A stretch of 64,000 nt of DNA from Pseudomonas alkylphenolica (lineage in GTDB: Bacteria; Pseudomonadota; Gammaproteobacteria; Pseudomonadales; Pseudomonadaceae): NCBI RefSeq assembly GCF_000746525.1, contig NZ_CP009048.1, positions 5,407,501-5,471,500 on the forward strand, in the 5' to 3' direction. Below are positions 43,163 through 51,320 of the stretch, one piece after another. A program made the position numbers and the translations under genes. Position 1 is the stretch's first letter, and each line of letters begins with the position of its first letter. The notes under the pieces are model-generated. The model was given only the letters and a program-made list of their open reading frames with translations, had not been told where the DNA came from and did not search any database.

Positions 43163-44076
43163 CGATCGCCCTCGCGCATTGCCAACCCGCAAGCGACTGC
43201 AAGACACGAGGCCTGCGCCGTCAAAGCAGAGGATTGCAGACCCGACGCCAGCAGCAGATGCTTGAATGGATCGGCATGACGCACCTTAAGGCCGAGGCGC
43301 TGCTGCAGTTGCCGAGGCAAGCCCGGATCCACCGTAGCGGCCCCCGCGAGCAGCAACTGATCTGGTAATGCCCTCCCCGGACTGGACAACAGGTAGTTAT
43401 CCACAGCCGTTGCCAAGCACTGCACAAAGTCCCCCGGAGCAGGCATACGAACTTCGCGACGCATCGACACAGGCCCTTCGCCCCGCTCGTGAATGGCCAG
43501 AACATCGGTTTCGGCCTGCAGTAACAGGCCATCGACCTGTAACGCACGCTGCAAGGCGTGACTGTCGGGCTCAACCACACAGGCCCGCACACCCGCGGTT
43601 TCAAGACTGGCCTGGAGAACATCCAGCAACGCCAGATGACAAGCGGCAACGACAACCCGCTGGCGCTGCGACGCGTCAGGATCGAGACCCATGACCTGAA
43701 AGTCGATTGCCGCATCCTCAAGTGCAAACGGAACGAACTGACCGGCATCGGCTGGCAGACGCTCGATAATCGCTTCGTCGTCCAGATCAGCCGACATCGA
43801 CAGCAGCTTTTCGATCACCAGCCCGGCTGGCAGCGCAACGGCCGCTCTGCGCACCGATCCAGCGCTACGCCGAACAGCCTGAAGCAGGGCTGCCCCGACC
43901 TGCTCGGGATCTGCAATCCAGCCATTGTGCATGGCCGTCGCCGGCAAGGGCTCGAGCGCCCAGGCCTGTACGCTGTAGCGGCCACGGTGGCGGCGCAGAC
44001 GCACCAGCCTGATGAACGGAGGGGTAATTTCTATCCCCAGAAGTGAACCGGCATCCTTGCCAAGGCGTCCAAGCAT
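43150..44076 (-). CDS. pilM: Type IV pilus assembly ATPase-fold protein PilM (HofM)
   Basis: Cytoplasmic actin-like (FtsA-fold) protein that recruits PilN. 308 residues beginning MLGRLGKDAGSLLGIEITPP, with the phosphate-binding strand LLGIEITPPFIRLVRL and a second one at LLLAGAATVDPGLPR. It is somewhat shorter than PilM of P. aeruginosa-type pili (about 350) and is the first gene of the pilM-pilN-pilO/P-pilQ operon. It is divergent from ponA, but the spacer between them is expanded to over 3 kb by the accessory insert. Confidence 0.87.
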   Translation of the reverse strand: MLGRLGKDAGSLLGIEITPPFIRLVRLRRHRGRYSVQAWALEPLPATAMHNGWIADPEQVGAALLQAVRRSAGSVRRAAVALPAGLVIEKLLSMSADLDDEAIIERLPADAGQFVPFALEDAAIDFQVMGLDPDASQRQRVVVAACHLALLDVLQASLETAGVRACVVEPDSHALQRALQVDGLLLQAETDVLAIHERGEGPVSMRREVRMPAPGDFVQCLATAVDNYLLSSPGRALPDQLLLAGAATVDPGLPRQLQQRLGLKVRHADPFKHLLLASGLQSSALTAQASCLAVACGLAMREGDRCLA

Positions 44077-44155
44077 CGGTTTTCCTTTGATCGCTGCAGG
44101 TCAACAGGGGCTATGCCCCGTCAAACCTGGCTGATTCCCTGACGGGCGCGGCAAT

Positions 44156-44184
44156 AACGCGCCCGTGCGAAAAATGCTTATAAT
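44156..44184 (+). promoter_or_regulatory. Candidate sigma-70 promoter of the ponA transcript
   Basis: A consensus -10 TATAAT is at 44179-44184; the hexamer 17 nt upstream (44156-44161, AACGCG) is a poor -35. A start near 44191-44195 would place the first transcribed bases at the upstream CGTTGTGCGAC repeat. In this orientation it would transcribe the unassigned element, the intron and ponA. Only the -10 is convincing. Confidence 0.4.
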
Positions 44185-44190
44185 GCCCAG

Positions 44191-44201
44191 CGTTGTGCGA
44201 C
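44191..44201 (+). repeat. Upstream copy of an 11-bp direct repeat
   Basis: CGTTGTGCGAC, identical to 44749-44759. The downstream copy spans the group II intron 5' splice site (CGTT then GTGCGAC). Such a match within about 560 nt is unlikely by chance. Confidence 0.85.
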
Positions 44202-44752
44202 ACGTGTAACGTGTCTCCCGTCCCAAGCTGTAGGGTCAGCTTGAGAGATTCCCAAAGGAATCAAATACTTGGGTATCCATCCCCTTGAACCAAAACCCGC
44301 CCAGAGGTCCCTCGCCTTAAAGGACTTGCCGCAGCGGCGGTGGCAAAACCCCTAGGTCGCTGAGCACTCGGAAGCGCGACTGCGGACCGATTTCATCGGT
44401 CTTGGAGTGCCATTCGTCGGAAAGTGATATGTACGAAATGAGTCATGACACATTTGGCATCATTTGCCTCACTAGCCTCCTAATCTTTTGCTTAGGGCTG
44501 GCAACGTGGGCCAACTGGTCAGAGGTCAAGAAACTTTTCAAACGGTCACCTCCACGACACTAACTCAAGCCCTTGCGGCTTCAACCCTCGCGGGAGAAAT
44601 CCCCGCTGGGGTTTCTCCTGCCTCAAAACAGGAGTAACCCAACCTAAGTGAGCCGCCACAGCGGTCCCCACTTCTTCCAAACGGAGACATGAGCGAAAGC
44701 TCTGTCTGTCATTGTCCAACCATCGCTAATACAGGATGGCAGCGGACTCGTT
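44195..44752 (+). other. Unassigned structured element between pilM and the group II intron
   Basis: 558 nt that I cannot assign to a family. The first ~215 nt form a chain of short perfect hairpins: GACACG/CGTGTC (44199-44215), CAAGCTG/CAGCTTG (44224-44243), GATTCC/GGAATC (44247-44262), GACCGAT/ATCGGTC (44385-44401) inside GCACTC/GAGTGC (44364-44410). Then comes a possible 44-codon ORF (44429-44563), followed by a strong stem in which GGAGAAATCCCC pairs with GGGGTTTCTCC. It begins with the same GTGCGAC as the adjacent intron and is preceded by the same CGTT. Possibilities are an inserted element with an 11-bp target duplication, the remnant 5' part of a second group II intron, or a structured RNA gene with a small ORF. 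Confidence 0.5.
44429..44563 (+). CDS. Possible 44-residue membrane peptide
   Basis: ATG 44429 to TAA 44561-44563. After MYEMSHDT comes one hydrophobic segment (about residues 9-27, FGIICLTSLLIFCLGLATW), then NWSEVKKLFKRSPPRH, a basic tail. A GGAAAG ribosome site lies 4-5 nt upstream (44419-44424), just after a strong RNA hairpin. Hydrophobic-plus-basic peptides of this size preceded by structured leaders are seen among type I toxins and leader peptides, but I do not recognise a specific family. Expression is unproven. Confidence 0.4.
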   Translation: MYEMSHDTFGIICLTSLLIFCLGLATWANWSEVKKLFKRSPPRH

Positions 44753-44759
44753 GTGCGAC
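44749..44759 (+). repeat. Downstream copy of the 11-bp direct repeat at the intron 5' splice site
   Basis: CGTTGTGCGAC: the CGTT belongs to the 5' exon and GTGCGAC is the first 7 nt of the intron. Confidence 0.85.
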
Positions 44760-45405
44760 CAACGGTAGCCTACGACGGCGTGCATCACTAGTAATGGTGG
44801 TGTTCGAAGCCCGTCCGACAATGTAGCCCCCCTTCAAGGGGTGCCGCTCTCCTGCGAGGGAGGCGGTAGATACTCGGAGCAGTACCGGGTTGAGGCGCTA
44901 GGCTGACTGGTATGGACAACATACGTGAACTGCTAATAAACACCGTAAGCATTACCAAGCCAAAACTGCTGTTAGGCTTGAACCAAAAGGTACGCGGTCG
45001 GTTATCTCCGTGGCGCTTGGGGATACGTCGCCTCATATGATCGCCGGTGAAAAGGCAGGTCCTAACCCAGTCGTGTGACAGATAGGGAACGTGGTAAGCC
45101 CGTATCGCTGCCCTTGGGCAGGTGAACCGTAAGGGACACTGTTAGCGGTGCGGGTATGGGATCGCAGAGAAAGCGAATGCCAGGCTGTAATGGCCTGGAT
45201 AGGGGTTGGAACATCACCCCACGGGAAAACCGGGCAGACTTCTGCGTGGTCTTCCATCGCAATAACTCTGACTGAGACCGTCTCATTAACTTCAGGGCCT
45301 AGCTCCAATTGGCCCTTGATAACCCTACCCTGACGGGGTGCATGCACCCCTCAGGGGGTACGTGCGCCTTCCGCTCGGGTGGTTTCACTTTGAGAGGAAA
45401 GCAGC

Positions 45406-47112
45406 ATGATAGAGCTCAGCCAGCAAGGTGAGTCTGCGCTTTCCGGCACTCCGCAACAGTGGCACGACGTCGATTGGCGCCGAGCCCAGCGGAATGTCCG
45501 GGGAATGCAGATGCGAATTGCGAAGGCTTGTCGGGAAGGCAAATGGCGCAGAGTCAAATCTCTGCAACGGATGCTCACCCGCTCGAAGTCGGCCAGATAC
45601 TTGGCTGTACGGAGAGTCACGGAAAATCAGGGGAGCCGCACGGCGGGAGTCGATAAGCAACTCTGGGATACACCCAACGCAAAATGGAATGCGGTTGGTC
45701 AGTTGAAGACGCGGGGATACAAGGCTCGGCCACTACGGCGAGTCTACATCCCGAAGTCGGATGGACGGGAACGCCCACTGGGTATACCGACCATGACGGA
45801 CAGAGCCATGCAAGCGCTGTATATGCTGGCTCTGTCCCCCATCGCTGAAACCCGAGGCGACCCGAATAGCTACGGCTTCAGGATCGAACGTTCCACGGCG
45901 GATGCGATGGCGCAGTTGTTCTTGTGTCTATCCAAACGGGCTTCGGCCTGCTGGGTATTGGACGCAGACATCGAAGGGTTCTTCGACAACATCAACCACG
46001 ACTGGCTGTTAAGAAATGCCCCAACGGAAACACGGGTGCTGCGGCAATGGTTAAAGGCCGGGGTCATCCACAAGGGGCAGCTACACGCAACGGATGCAGG
46101 TACGCCGCAAGGGGGGATTATCTCCCCGACGCTGGCAAATCTGGCACTGGATGGTCTGGAAACGCTCCTCAAGGAATACCTGGGAGTGACAAGGGCGAAA
46201 AAGCTGAAGGTGAACGTGGTGCGATACGCCGACGACTTCGTGATCACAGGGGCCTCTCCGGAGGTGCTGGAGAATGAAGTAAAACCTTGGGTAGAGCAGT
46301 TCCTCGCAACGCGCGGGCTACGGTTGTCACTCAAGAAAACGCGCATCGTCCACATCGACGAAGGCTTTGACTTCCTTGGCTGGAATTTCCGGAAGTACGA
46401 CGGAACGTTACTGATCAAGCCGAACAAGAAGAACGTCAAGGCGTTCTACAGCAAGATCAGAGAGGCAATCGACTCTCACAAGACGGTCAAGCAGGAGGAT
46501 CTGATCCGACTGCTCAACCCGAAACTGAGGGGCTGGGCGCTGTACCATCAACCAGTCGTCGCGAAACAGGCTTACAGCCGAATGGACCACAGAGTGTTTA
46601 TCAAACTCTGGCGTTGGGCGAAGAGGCGACACCCTAACAAGTCCCTCGACTGGGTAAGGAAGAAGTATTTCCGGACCTCAGGAGACAGGAGCTGGGTGTT
46701 TGCCACCACAGTGGTAGATGCAGACGGAGGTAAAAGGGAGGTCGAGCTGTACTCGCTCGCGAGTACTCCGATCGAGCGACACAAAAAGGTGAGTGGGGAT
46801 TACAACCCCTACGATCCCGCCATGGAGGCTCAAGGCGAGAAACTGCGGATGGACCGGATGCTGAGCAAGCTCAAATACCGGAAACAAATCGGCAGCCTCT
46901 TTGCCAGTCAAAATGGACTGTGTCTGCTGTGTAAGCAACCGATTACCAGAGAGACAGGGTGGCATGACCACCACGTCGTACACCGCTCCCTCGGCGGTGG
47001 AGACGAACTGGCCAATCGGGTACTCTTACACCCTAACTGCCACAACCAACTGCATACTCGTGGCCTGCACGTGAACAAACCGGCTTCCATCGGAAGCTTA
47101 GCGAAGGCTTGA
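45406..47112 (+). CDS. Group II intron-encoded protein: reverse transcriptase/maturase with HNH endonuclease
   Basis: Multifunctional protein that helps intron RNA splice and copies it into DNA targets. 568 residues: an N-terminal RT0 region, RT domains 1-7 (about 65-335) with the catalytic Tyr-Ala-Asp-Asp at 274-277 (VVRYADDFVITG) and GTPQGGIISP near 232-241, a maturase/X domain (about 345-430, LIRLLNPKLRGWALYH), and a C-terminal HNH domain (about 500-552) with CLLCKQP, HDHHVVHRSLGGGDE and HPNCHNQLH. No frameshift or missing catalytic residue is seen, so it looks active. GAGAGGAAAG precedes the ATG. The stop codon TGA overlaps the first two bases of domain V. Confidence 0.95.
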   Translation: MIELSQQGESALSGTPQQWHDVDWRRAQRNVRGMQMRIAKACREGKWRRVKSLQRMLTRSKSARYLAVRRVTENQGSRTAGVDKQLWDTPNAKWNAVGQLKTRGYKARPLRRVYIPKSDGRERPLGIPTMTDRAMQALYMLALSPIAETRGDPNSYGFRIERSTADAMAQLFLCLSKRASACWVLDADIEGFFDNINHDWLLRNAPTETRVLRQWLKAGVIHKGQLHATDAGTPQGGIISPTLANLALDGLETLLKEYLGVTRAKKLKVNVVRYADDFVITGASPEVLENEVKPWVEQFLATRGLRLSLKKTRIVHIDEGFDFLGWNFRKYDGTLLIKPNKKNVKAFYSKIREAIDSHKTVKQEDLIRLLNPKLRGWALYHQPVVAKQAYSRMDHRVFIKLWRWAKRRHPNKSLDWVRKKYFRTSGDRSWVFATTVVDADGGKREVELYSLASTPIERHKKVSGDYNPYDPAMEAQGEKLRMDRMLSKLKYRKQIGSLFASQNGLCLLCKQPITRETGWHDHHVVHRSLGGGDELANRVLLHPNCHNQLHTRGLHVNKPASIGSLAKA

Positions 47113-47185
47113 GCCGTATGCGCTGAAAGGCGCACGTACGGTTCTTAGGGGGGAGTCAGCCAGGAATGGCTGGCTCCCACCCGAC
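47111..47185 (+). ncRNA. Group II intron domains V and VI
   Basis: Domain V (47111-47144) is GAGCCG... closing with ...CGGTTC, has a GAAA tetraloop (47124-47127) and the AGC catalytic triad at 47112-47114. Domain VI pairs GGG (47148-47150) and GGGAGTCAGCC (47151-47161) with GGCTGGCTCCC (47168-47178) and CCC (47180-47182), leaving A47179 unpaired. Both domains are intact, supporting a splicing-competent ribozyme. Confidence 0.88.
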
Positions 47186-47243
47186 TTTCCTTGTCCGCTG
47201 GCCCTGCGCGCAACCCACTCTTTTATCTGGACGCCCAAAAGCC

Positions 47244-49694
47244 TTGATACGCCTGCTGAAGTTCTTCTGGTGGTCTTTCGTCGCAGTCATTTGCGCAATC
47301 GTGCTCGGTCTGAGCGGCGCGTTTCTGTATCTTAGCCCCAGCTTGCCCTCGGTAGAGGCCCTCAGAAGCATCCAGTTGCAGATCCCTTTGCGGGTCTACA
47401 GCAGCGACGGAAAATTGATCGCCGAGTTTGGCGAGATGCGCCGTTCTCCCATCCGTTTCGCCGACATTCCACCCCATTTCATCCAGGCTTTGCTCTCGGC
47501 CGAAGACGACAATTTCGCCAATCACTATGGGGTCGACCCCAGTAGCTTGATGCGTGCTGCAACACAATTGCTCAAGTCCGGGCACATTCAAACCGGCGGC
47601 AGCACCATCACCATGCAGGTGGCGAAGAACTTCTTCCTCAGCAGTGAGCGCAGCTTCTCGCGCAAAACCAACGAAATCCTCCTGGCCTTGCAGATCGAAC
47701 GCGAGCTGACCAAGGACGAGATCCTCGAGCTGTACGTCAACAAGATCTACCTGGGCAACCGCGCCTACGGCATCGAAGCTGCGGCACAGGTGTACTACGG
47801 CAAGTCGATCCGCGACATCAGCCTGGCGCAGATGGCCATGATCGCCGGCCTGCCCAAGGCGCCGTCGCGCTTCAACCCGCTGGCCAACCCGGTGCGTGCT
47901 AAAGAGCGCCGCGACTGGATCCTCGGGCGCATGTACAAGCTGGGCAAAATTGATGAGGCGAGCTACCAGGCCGCCCTGGCCGAGCCGATCAACGCCAGCT
48001 ACCACGTGCCGACGCCAGAAGTCCGCGCCCCTTACATCGCCGAGATGGCCCGCGCCGAAATGGTTGGCCGGTACGGCAGCGACGCCTACACCGAAGGTTT
48101 CCGGGTTACCACCACGGTACCGAGCGACCTACAGGAAATCGCCAACAAAGCCGTCCTCGATGGCCTCAGCGCCTACGATGAGCGTCATGGCTATCGCGGC
48201 CCTGAAGCCCGCTTCCCGGGCAAGACCCGCGCCGCCTGGCTGCAGGAACTCGGCAAACAGCGCCCGCTGGGCGGCCTGGAGCCAGTGATTGTCACTCAGG
48301 TCGACAAGACCGGCCTGCAGGTACTGACCCGTGCCGACAGCCTGGAGCATGTGGCCTGGGACACCATGAAATGGGCCCGCCCGTTCCTCAACACCAACAG
48401 CCAGGGGCGTGCGCCGCAACAGCCTTCTGACGTTGCCCAGGTCGGCGACCTGATCCGCGTCCAGCGTCTGGACAACGGCAACCTAAAGTTCAGCCAGGTG
48501 CCGGGCGCGCAAAGTGCGCTGGTCTCGCTCGATCCCAACAGCGGCGCCATCCGCGCCCTGGTTGGCGGTTTCTCCTTCGAACAGAGCAACTACAACCGCG
48601 CCATGCAGGCCAAGCGTCAGCCGGGCTCGAGCTTCAAGCCTTTCGTCTACAGCGCAGCGCTGGACAACGGCTACACCGCCGCCAGCCTGGTCAACGACGC
48701 GCCGATCGTGTTCGTCGACGAATACCTGGACAAGGTCTGGCGTCCGAAGAACGACACCAACACCTTCCTCGGCCCGATCCGCATGCGTGAAGCGCTGTAC
48801 AAGTCGCGCAACCTGGTGTCGATCCGCTTGCTGCAGGCCATGGGTGTCGGTCCGACCATCGACTACATCAGCAAGTTCGGCTTCAACAAGCAGGACCTGC
48901 CACCCAACCTGTCCCTGGCTCTGGGCACCGCCACCCTGACCCCGATGGAAATCGCCACCGGCTGGAGCACCTTTGCCAACGGCGGTTACAAGATCACGCC
49001 ATACCTGATCGAACGCATCGAAAGCCGTAACGGTGAAACCCTGTTTACCGCCAACCCGCCACGGGTGCCGCAAGCGGAACAGGTCGAATCCGGTATCGCC
49101 GCGCCAGAAGCGCCGATCAGCACCCAGCTCCCCGGCGAAGCGGCGGCCACGCCTGCCAGCAACCAGCCTGCCTTCCCGCAGGCGCCAGCAGTGGCCGAAC
49201 GCATCATCGACGGTCGCACCACCTACATCCTCACCAGCATGCTCCAGGACGTGATCAAGCGCGGTACCGGGCGGCGCGCCCTGGCCCTGGGCCGCACTGA
49301 CCTTGCGGGCAAGACCGGCACCACCAACGAATCCAAGGATGCCTGGTTCTCCGGCTACAACGCCGATCTGGTGACCACCGTCTGGAGCGGTTTCGACCAG
49401 CCTGAAACCCTGGGCCGCCGTGAGTACGGTGGCACCGTGGCGTTGCCAATCTGGATGAACTTCATGGGCCCGGCGCTCAAAGACAAACCTAACCACGCTC
49501 CGGCCGAACCGGAAGGCATCCTCAGCCTGCGGGTTGATCCGGTCAGTGGCCGGGCAGCAACGCCGAGCACGCCGAACGCCTACTTCGAGCTGTTCAAAGC
49601 CGAGGACACACCGCCATCGGTCAACGAGCTGAATGGCTCGGCGCCGGGCAGCCCGCTGCCAGCGGACGAAGCGGCGCCAATCGACCTGTTCTGA
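47244..49694 (+). CDS. ponA: Penicillin-binding protein 1A (bifunctional transglycosylase/transpeptidase)
   Basis: Class A PBP of the inner membrane that polymerises and cross-links peptidoglycan. 816 residues from the TTG at 47244 (MIRLLKFFWWSFVAV): a membrane helix (about 8-30), a GT51 transglycosylase domain (about 50-225, ALLSAEDDNFANHYGVD and GGSTITMQVAKNFFLS), an OB-like linker domain, and a transpeptidase domain with SxxK in PGSSFKPF, SxN in KSRNLVS and KTG in AGKTGTTNESKDAWF. The frame is open back into the intron (47166), but those residues are intron-derived. Its leader is interrupted by a group II intron, so expression may depend on splicing or on a promoter inside the insert. Confidence 0.95.
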   Translation: MIRLLKFFWWSFVAVICAIVLGLSGAFLYLSPSLPSVEALRSIQLQIPLRVYSSDGKLIAEFGEMRRSPIRFADIPPHFIQALLSAEDDNFANHYGVDPSSLMRAATQLLKSGHIQTGGSTITMQVAKNFFLSSERSFSRKTNEILLALQIERELTKDEILELYVNKIYLGNRAYGIEAAAQVYYGKSIRDISLAQMAMIAGLPKAPSRFNPLANPVRAKERRDWILGRMYKLGKIDEASYQAALAEPINASYHVPTPEVRAPYIAEMARAEMVGRYGSDAYTEGFRVTTTVPSDLQEIANKAVLDGLSAYDERHGYRGPEARFPGKTRAAWLQELGKQRPLGGLEPVIVTQVDKTGLQVLTRADSLEHVAWDTMKWARPFLNTNSQGRAPQQPSDVAQVGDLIRVQRLDNGNLKFSQVPGAQSALVSLDPNSGAIRALVGGFSFEQSNYNRAMQAKRQPGSSFKPFVYSAALDNGYTAASLVNDAPIVFVDEYLDKVWRPKNDTNTFLGPIRMREALYKSRNLVSIRLLQAMGVGPTIDYISKFGFNKQDLPPNLSLALGTATLTPMEIATGWSTFANGGYKITPYLIERIESRNGETLFTANPPRVPQAEQVESGIAAPEAPISTQLPGEAAATPASNQPAFPQAPAVAERIIDGRTTYILTSMLQDVIKRGTGRRALALGRTDLAGKTGTTNESKDAWFSGYNADLVTTVWSGFDQPETLGRREYGGTVALPIWMNFMGPALKDKPNHAPAEPEGILSLRVDPVSGRAATPSTPNAYFELFKAEDTPPSVNELNGSAPGSPLPADEAAPIDLF

Positions 49695-49703
49695 CCGGCC
49701 ATC

Positions 49704-49773
49704 GGTGGGAGCGGGCTTGCCCCGCGATGCGATGCGACTGATACACCGCAATCGCGGGTCAAGCCCGCTCCCA
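49704..49773. repeat. Inverted REP pair after ponA
   Basis: REP units at 49704-49728 and 49750-49773 in opposite orientation; the second carries GCGGGTCAAG in place of GCGGGGCAAG. Confidence 0.9.
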
Positions 49774-49801
49774 CCCGAGGTGTAAACGCGACATCAGAAA
49801 C

Positions 49802-49832
49802 AAAAAGCCCGACTCTCACGGGCGGCTTTTTT
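49802..49832. terminator. Bidirectional intrinsic terminator between ponA and malic enzyme
   Basis: AAAAAGCC (49802-49809) pairs with GGCTTTTTT (49824-49832) around an inner CG-rich loop. A-runs on one side and T-runs on the other allow use by both convergent genes. Confidence 0.75.
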
Positions 49833-49848
49833 ATGCGGGTTGCAGCTA

Positions 49849-49872
49849 ATCGCGGGTCAAGCCCGCCCCCAC
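49849..49872. repeat. Single REP unit at the malic enzyme stop codon
   Basis: One REP unit with two changes from the common form (GGGTCAAG and GCCCCCAC). It ends 1 nt before the stop codon of the malic enzyme gene (49874-49876). Confidence 0.85.
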
Positions 49873-49873
49873 A

Positions 49874-51142
49874 TTAGCCGTTGAACACGTCATCCACGCT
49901 TTTCAGCGGGTAGTTCTTCGGATACGGCAGGGTTGCCACGCCGGTTTCGATCGCAGCCTTGGCCACGGCGTCGGAAACGACGGTGATCAGACGGGCATCC
50001 ATTGGCTTCGGAATGATGTACTCACGACCGAACTCCAGCGCGTCGACGCCGTAGGCTGCGCAGACTTCCTTCGGCACTGGCAGCTTGGCCAGATCCTTCA
50101 GGGCGTTGGCGGCAGCGATCTTCATCTCTTCGTTGATGCGCTTGGCGCGAACGTCCAGAGCACCACGGAAGATGAACGGGAAGCCCAGCACGTTGTTGAC
50201 CTGGTTCGGATAGTCGGAACGACCGGTGGCCATGATCACGTCGCTACGGGTGGCGTGCGCCAGCTCTGGAGCGATTTCCGGATCCGGGTTGGAGCAGGCG
50301 AAGACGATCGGGTTTGGCGCCATCGACTTCAGACCTTCAGCGCTCAGCAGGTTCGGGCCGGACAGCCCCACGAACACGTCAGCGCCGTCCAGGGCATCAG
50401 CCAGCGTGCGCTTGTCGGTCGCGTGGGCGAACACCGCCTTGTACTGGTTCAGGTCGTCACGGCCAGCGTGGATCACGCCAGTACGGTCAACCATGAAAAT
50501 GTTCTCGATCTGCGCACCCATGCTCACCAGCAACTTCATGCAGGAGATGGCGGCAGCGCCGGCGCCCAGGCAGACGATCTTGGCATCAGCCAGGGTTTTG
50601 CCAGCGATTTCCAGGGCGTTGATCATGCCGGCGGCGGTAACGATCGCGGTGCCGTGCTGGTCATCGTGGAATACCGGGATGTCGCACTGTTCGATCAGGG
50701 TGCGCTCGATCTCAAAGCACTCTGGCGCCTTGATGTCTTCCAGGTTGATGCCACCGAAGGTGATGGAGATGCGGCGGACGGTGTCGATGAAAGCCTGCGG
50801 GCTCTCCGACTCGACTTCGATGTCGAAAACGTCGATGCCGGCGAAACGCTTGAACAGAACACCCTTGCCTTCCATGACTGGCTTGGACGCCAGTGGGCCG
50901 AGGTTACCCAGGCCAAGGATGGCGGTGCCGTCGGAAATGACTGCTACCAGATTGCCCTTGCCGGTGTACTGGTACGCCAGCTCTGCGTCGCGAGCAATTT
51001 CGCGTACCGGCTCGGCCACGCCAGGGCTGTAGGCCAGCGCCAGGTCGCGAGCAGTCGCGGTAGGTTTGGTGAGCTCGACGCTCAGTTTCCCCGGACGAGG
51101 CTGAGCATGATATTCGAGAGCGGCGGTTTTCAAATCTGACAT
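49874..51142 (-). CDS. maeB: Malic enzyme (NAD(P)-dependent, short MaeB type)
   Basis: Oxidative decarboxylation of malate to pyruvate, linking the TCA cycle to pyruvate and NADPH. 422 residues, so it is the short form without the phosphotransacetylase-like C-terminal domain of enteric MaeB. Visible motifs are LALAYSPGVAEPVREI, the catalytic Lys region of SKPVMEGKGVLFKRFAGID, metal-binding IPVFHDDQHGTAIV and the dinucleotide fold VCLGAGAAAISCMKLL. ATG 51142 gives the family start MSDLKTAALEYHAQPRPGK; the frame is open to 51199. Cofactor choice (NADP+ preferred in this class) is by family and not proven here. Confidence 0.93.
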   Translation of the reverse strand: MSDLKTAALEYHAQPRPGKLSVELTKPTATARDLALAYSPGVAEPVREIARDAELAYQYTGKGNLVAVISDGTAILGLGNLGPLASKPVMEGKGVLFKRFAGIDVFDIEVESESPQAFIDTVRRISITFGGINLEDIKAPECFEIERTLIEQCDIPVFHDDQHGTAIVTAAGMINALEIAGKTLADAKIVCLGAGAAAISCMKLLVSMGAQIENIFMVDRTGVIHAGRDDLNQYKAVFAHATDKRTLADALDGADVFVGLSGPNLLSAEGLKSMAPNPIVFACSNPDPEIAPELAHATRSDVIMATGRSDYPNQVNNVLGFPFIFRGALDVRAKRINEEMKIAAANALKDLAKLPVPKEVCAAYGVDALEFGREYIIPKPMDARLITVVSDAVAKAAIETGVATLPYPKNYPLKSVDDVFNG

Positions 51143-51320
51143 GGTGGGCATTCCGCTATTTACTGTTCTGACGGACCGCCGAGGATACGCAAAGAGCAAA
51201 GGGCCGACAAGACTGGTCGGTCACTTGTGTCAAGGCCTTTAACCTACGACTTTCCGCCAAGAGCCGCAGCCCGCAAGGGTTTCAATGTGTACAATCGAAG
51301 AAAAAAATGTCCACAATTTT

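Larger units (their letters stand above)
44753..47185 (+). mobile_element. Group II intron with reverse transcriptase ORF
   Basis: 2433 nt. The 5' end GTGCGACC fits the group II start consensus. About 650 nt of structured RNA (domains I-III) precede the ORF in domain IV, including a long hairpin just before it (CCCTGA and GGGGTGCATGCACCCC, then TCAGGG; 45328-45356). Domain V is the 34-nt hairpin at 47111-47144. Domain VI (47148-47182) is a stem with a single bulged A at 47179, the expected branch point 7 nt from the 3' end. The intron closes with ...CCGAC at 47185, giving the usual AY end. It is inserted in sense orientation in the ponA leader. Boundaries are inferred from consensus and not proven. 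Confidence 0.88.

Noticed and set aside
44195..45405. Retron-like ncRNA plus reverse transcriptase
   Set aside because: The reverse transcriptase has maturase and HNH domains and is followed by intact group II domains V and VI, so it belongs to a group II intron. The extra RNA upstream has no visible msr/msd layout.
44195..47185. A single 2991-nt intron starting at the first GTGCGAC
   Set aside because: The distance from 44753 to the ORF (about 650 nt) already suits domains I-III, while 1.2 kb would be unusually long. Kept as an alternative splice site in the findings.
47166..47243. ATG at 47166 as ponA start
   Set aside because: The first codons would be in intron domain VI and the residues are unlike PBP1a N-termini; TTG 47244 gives the family start.
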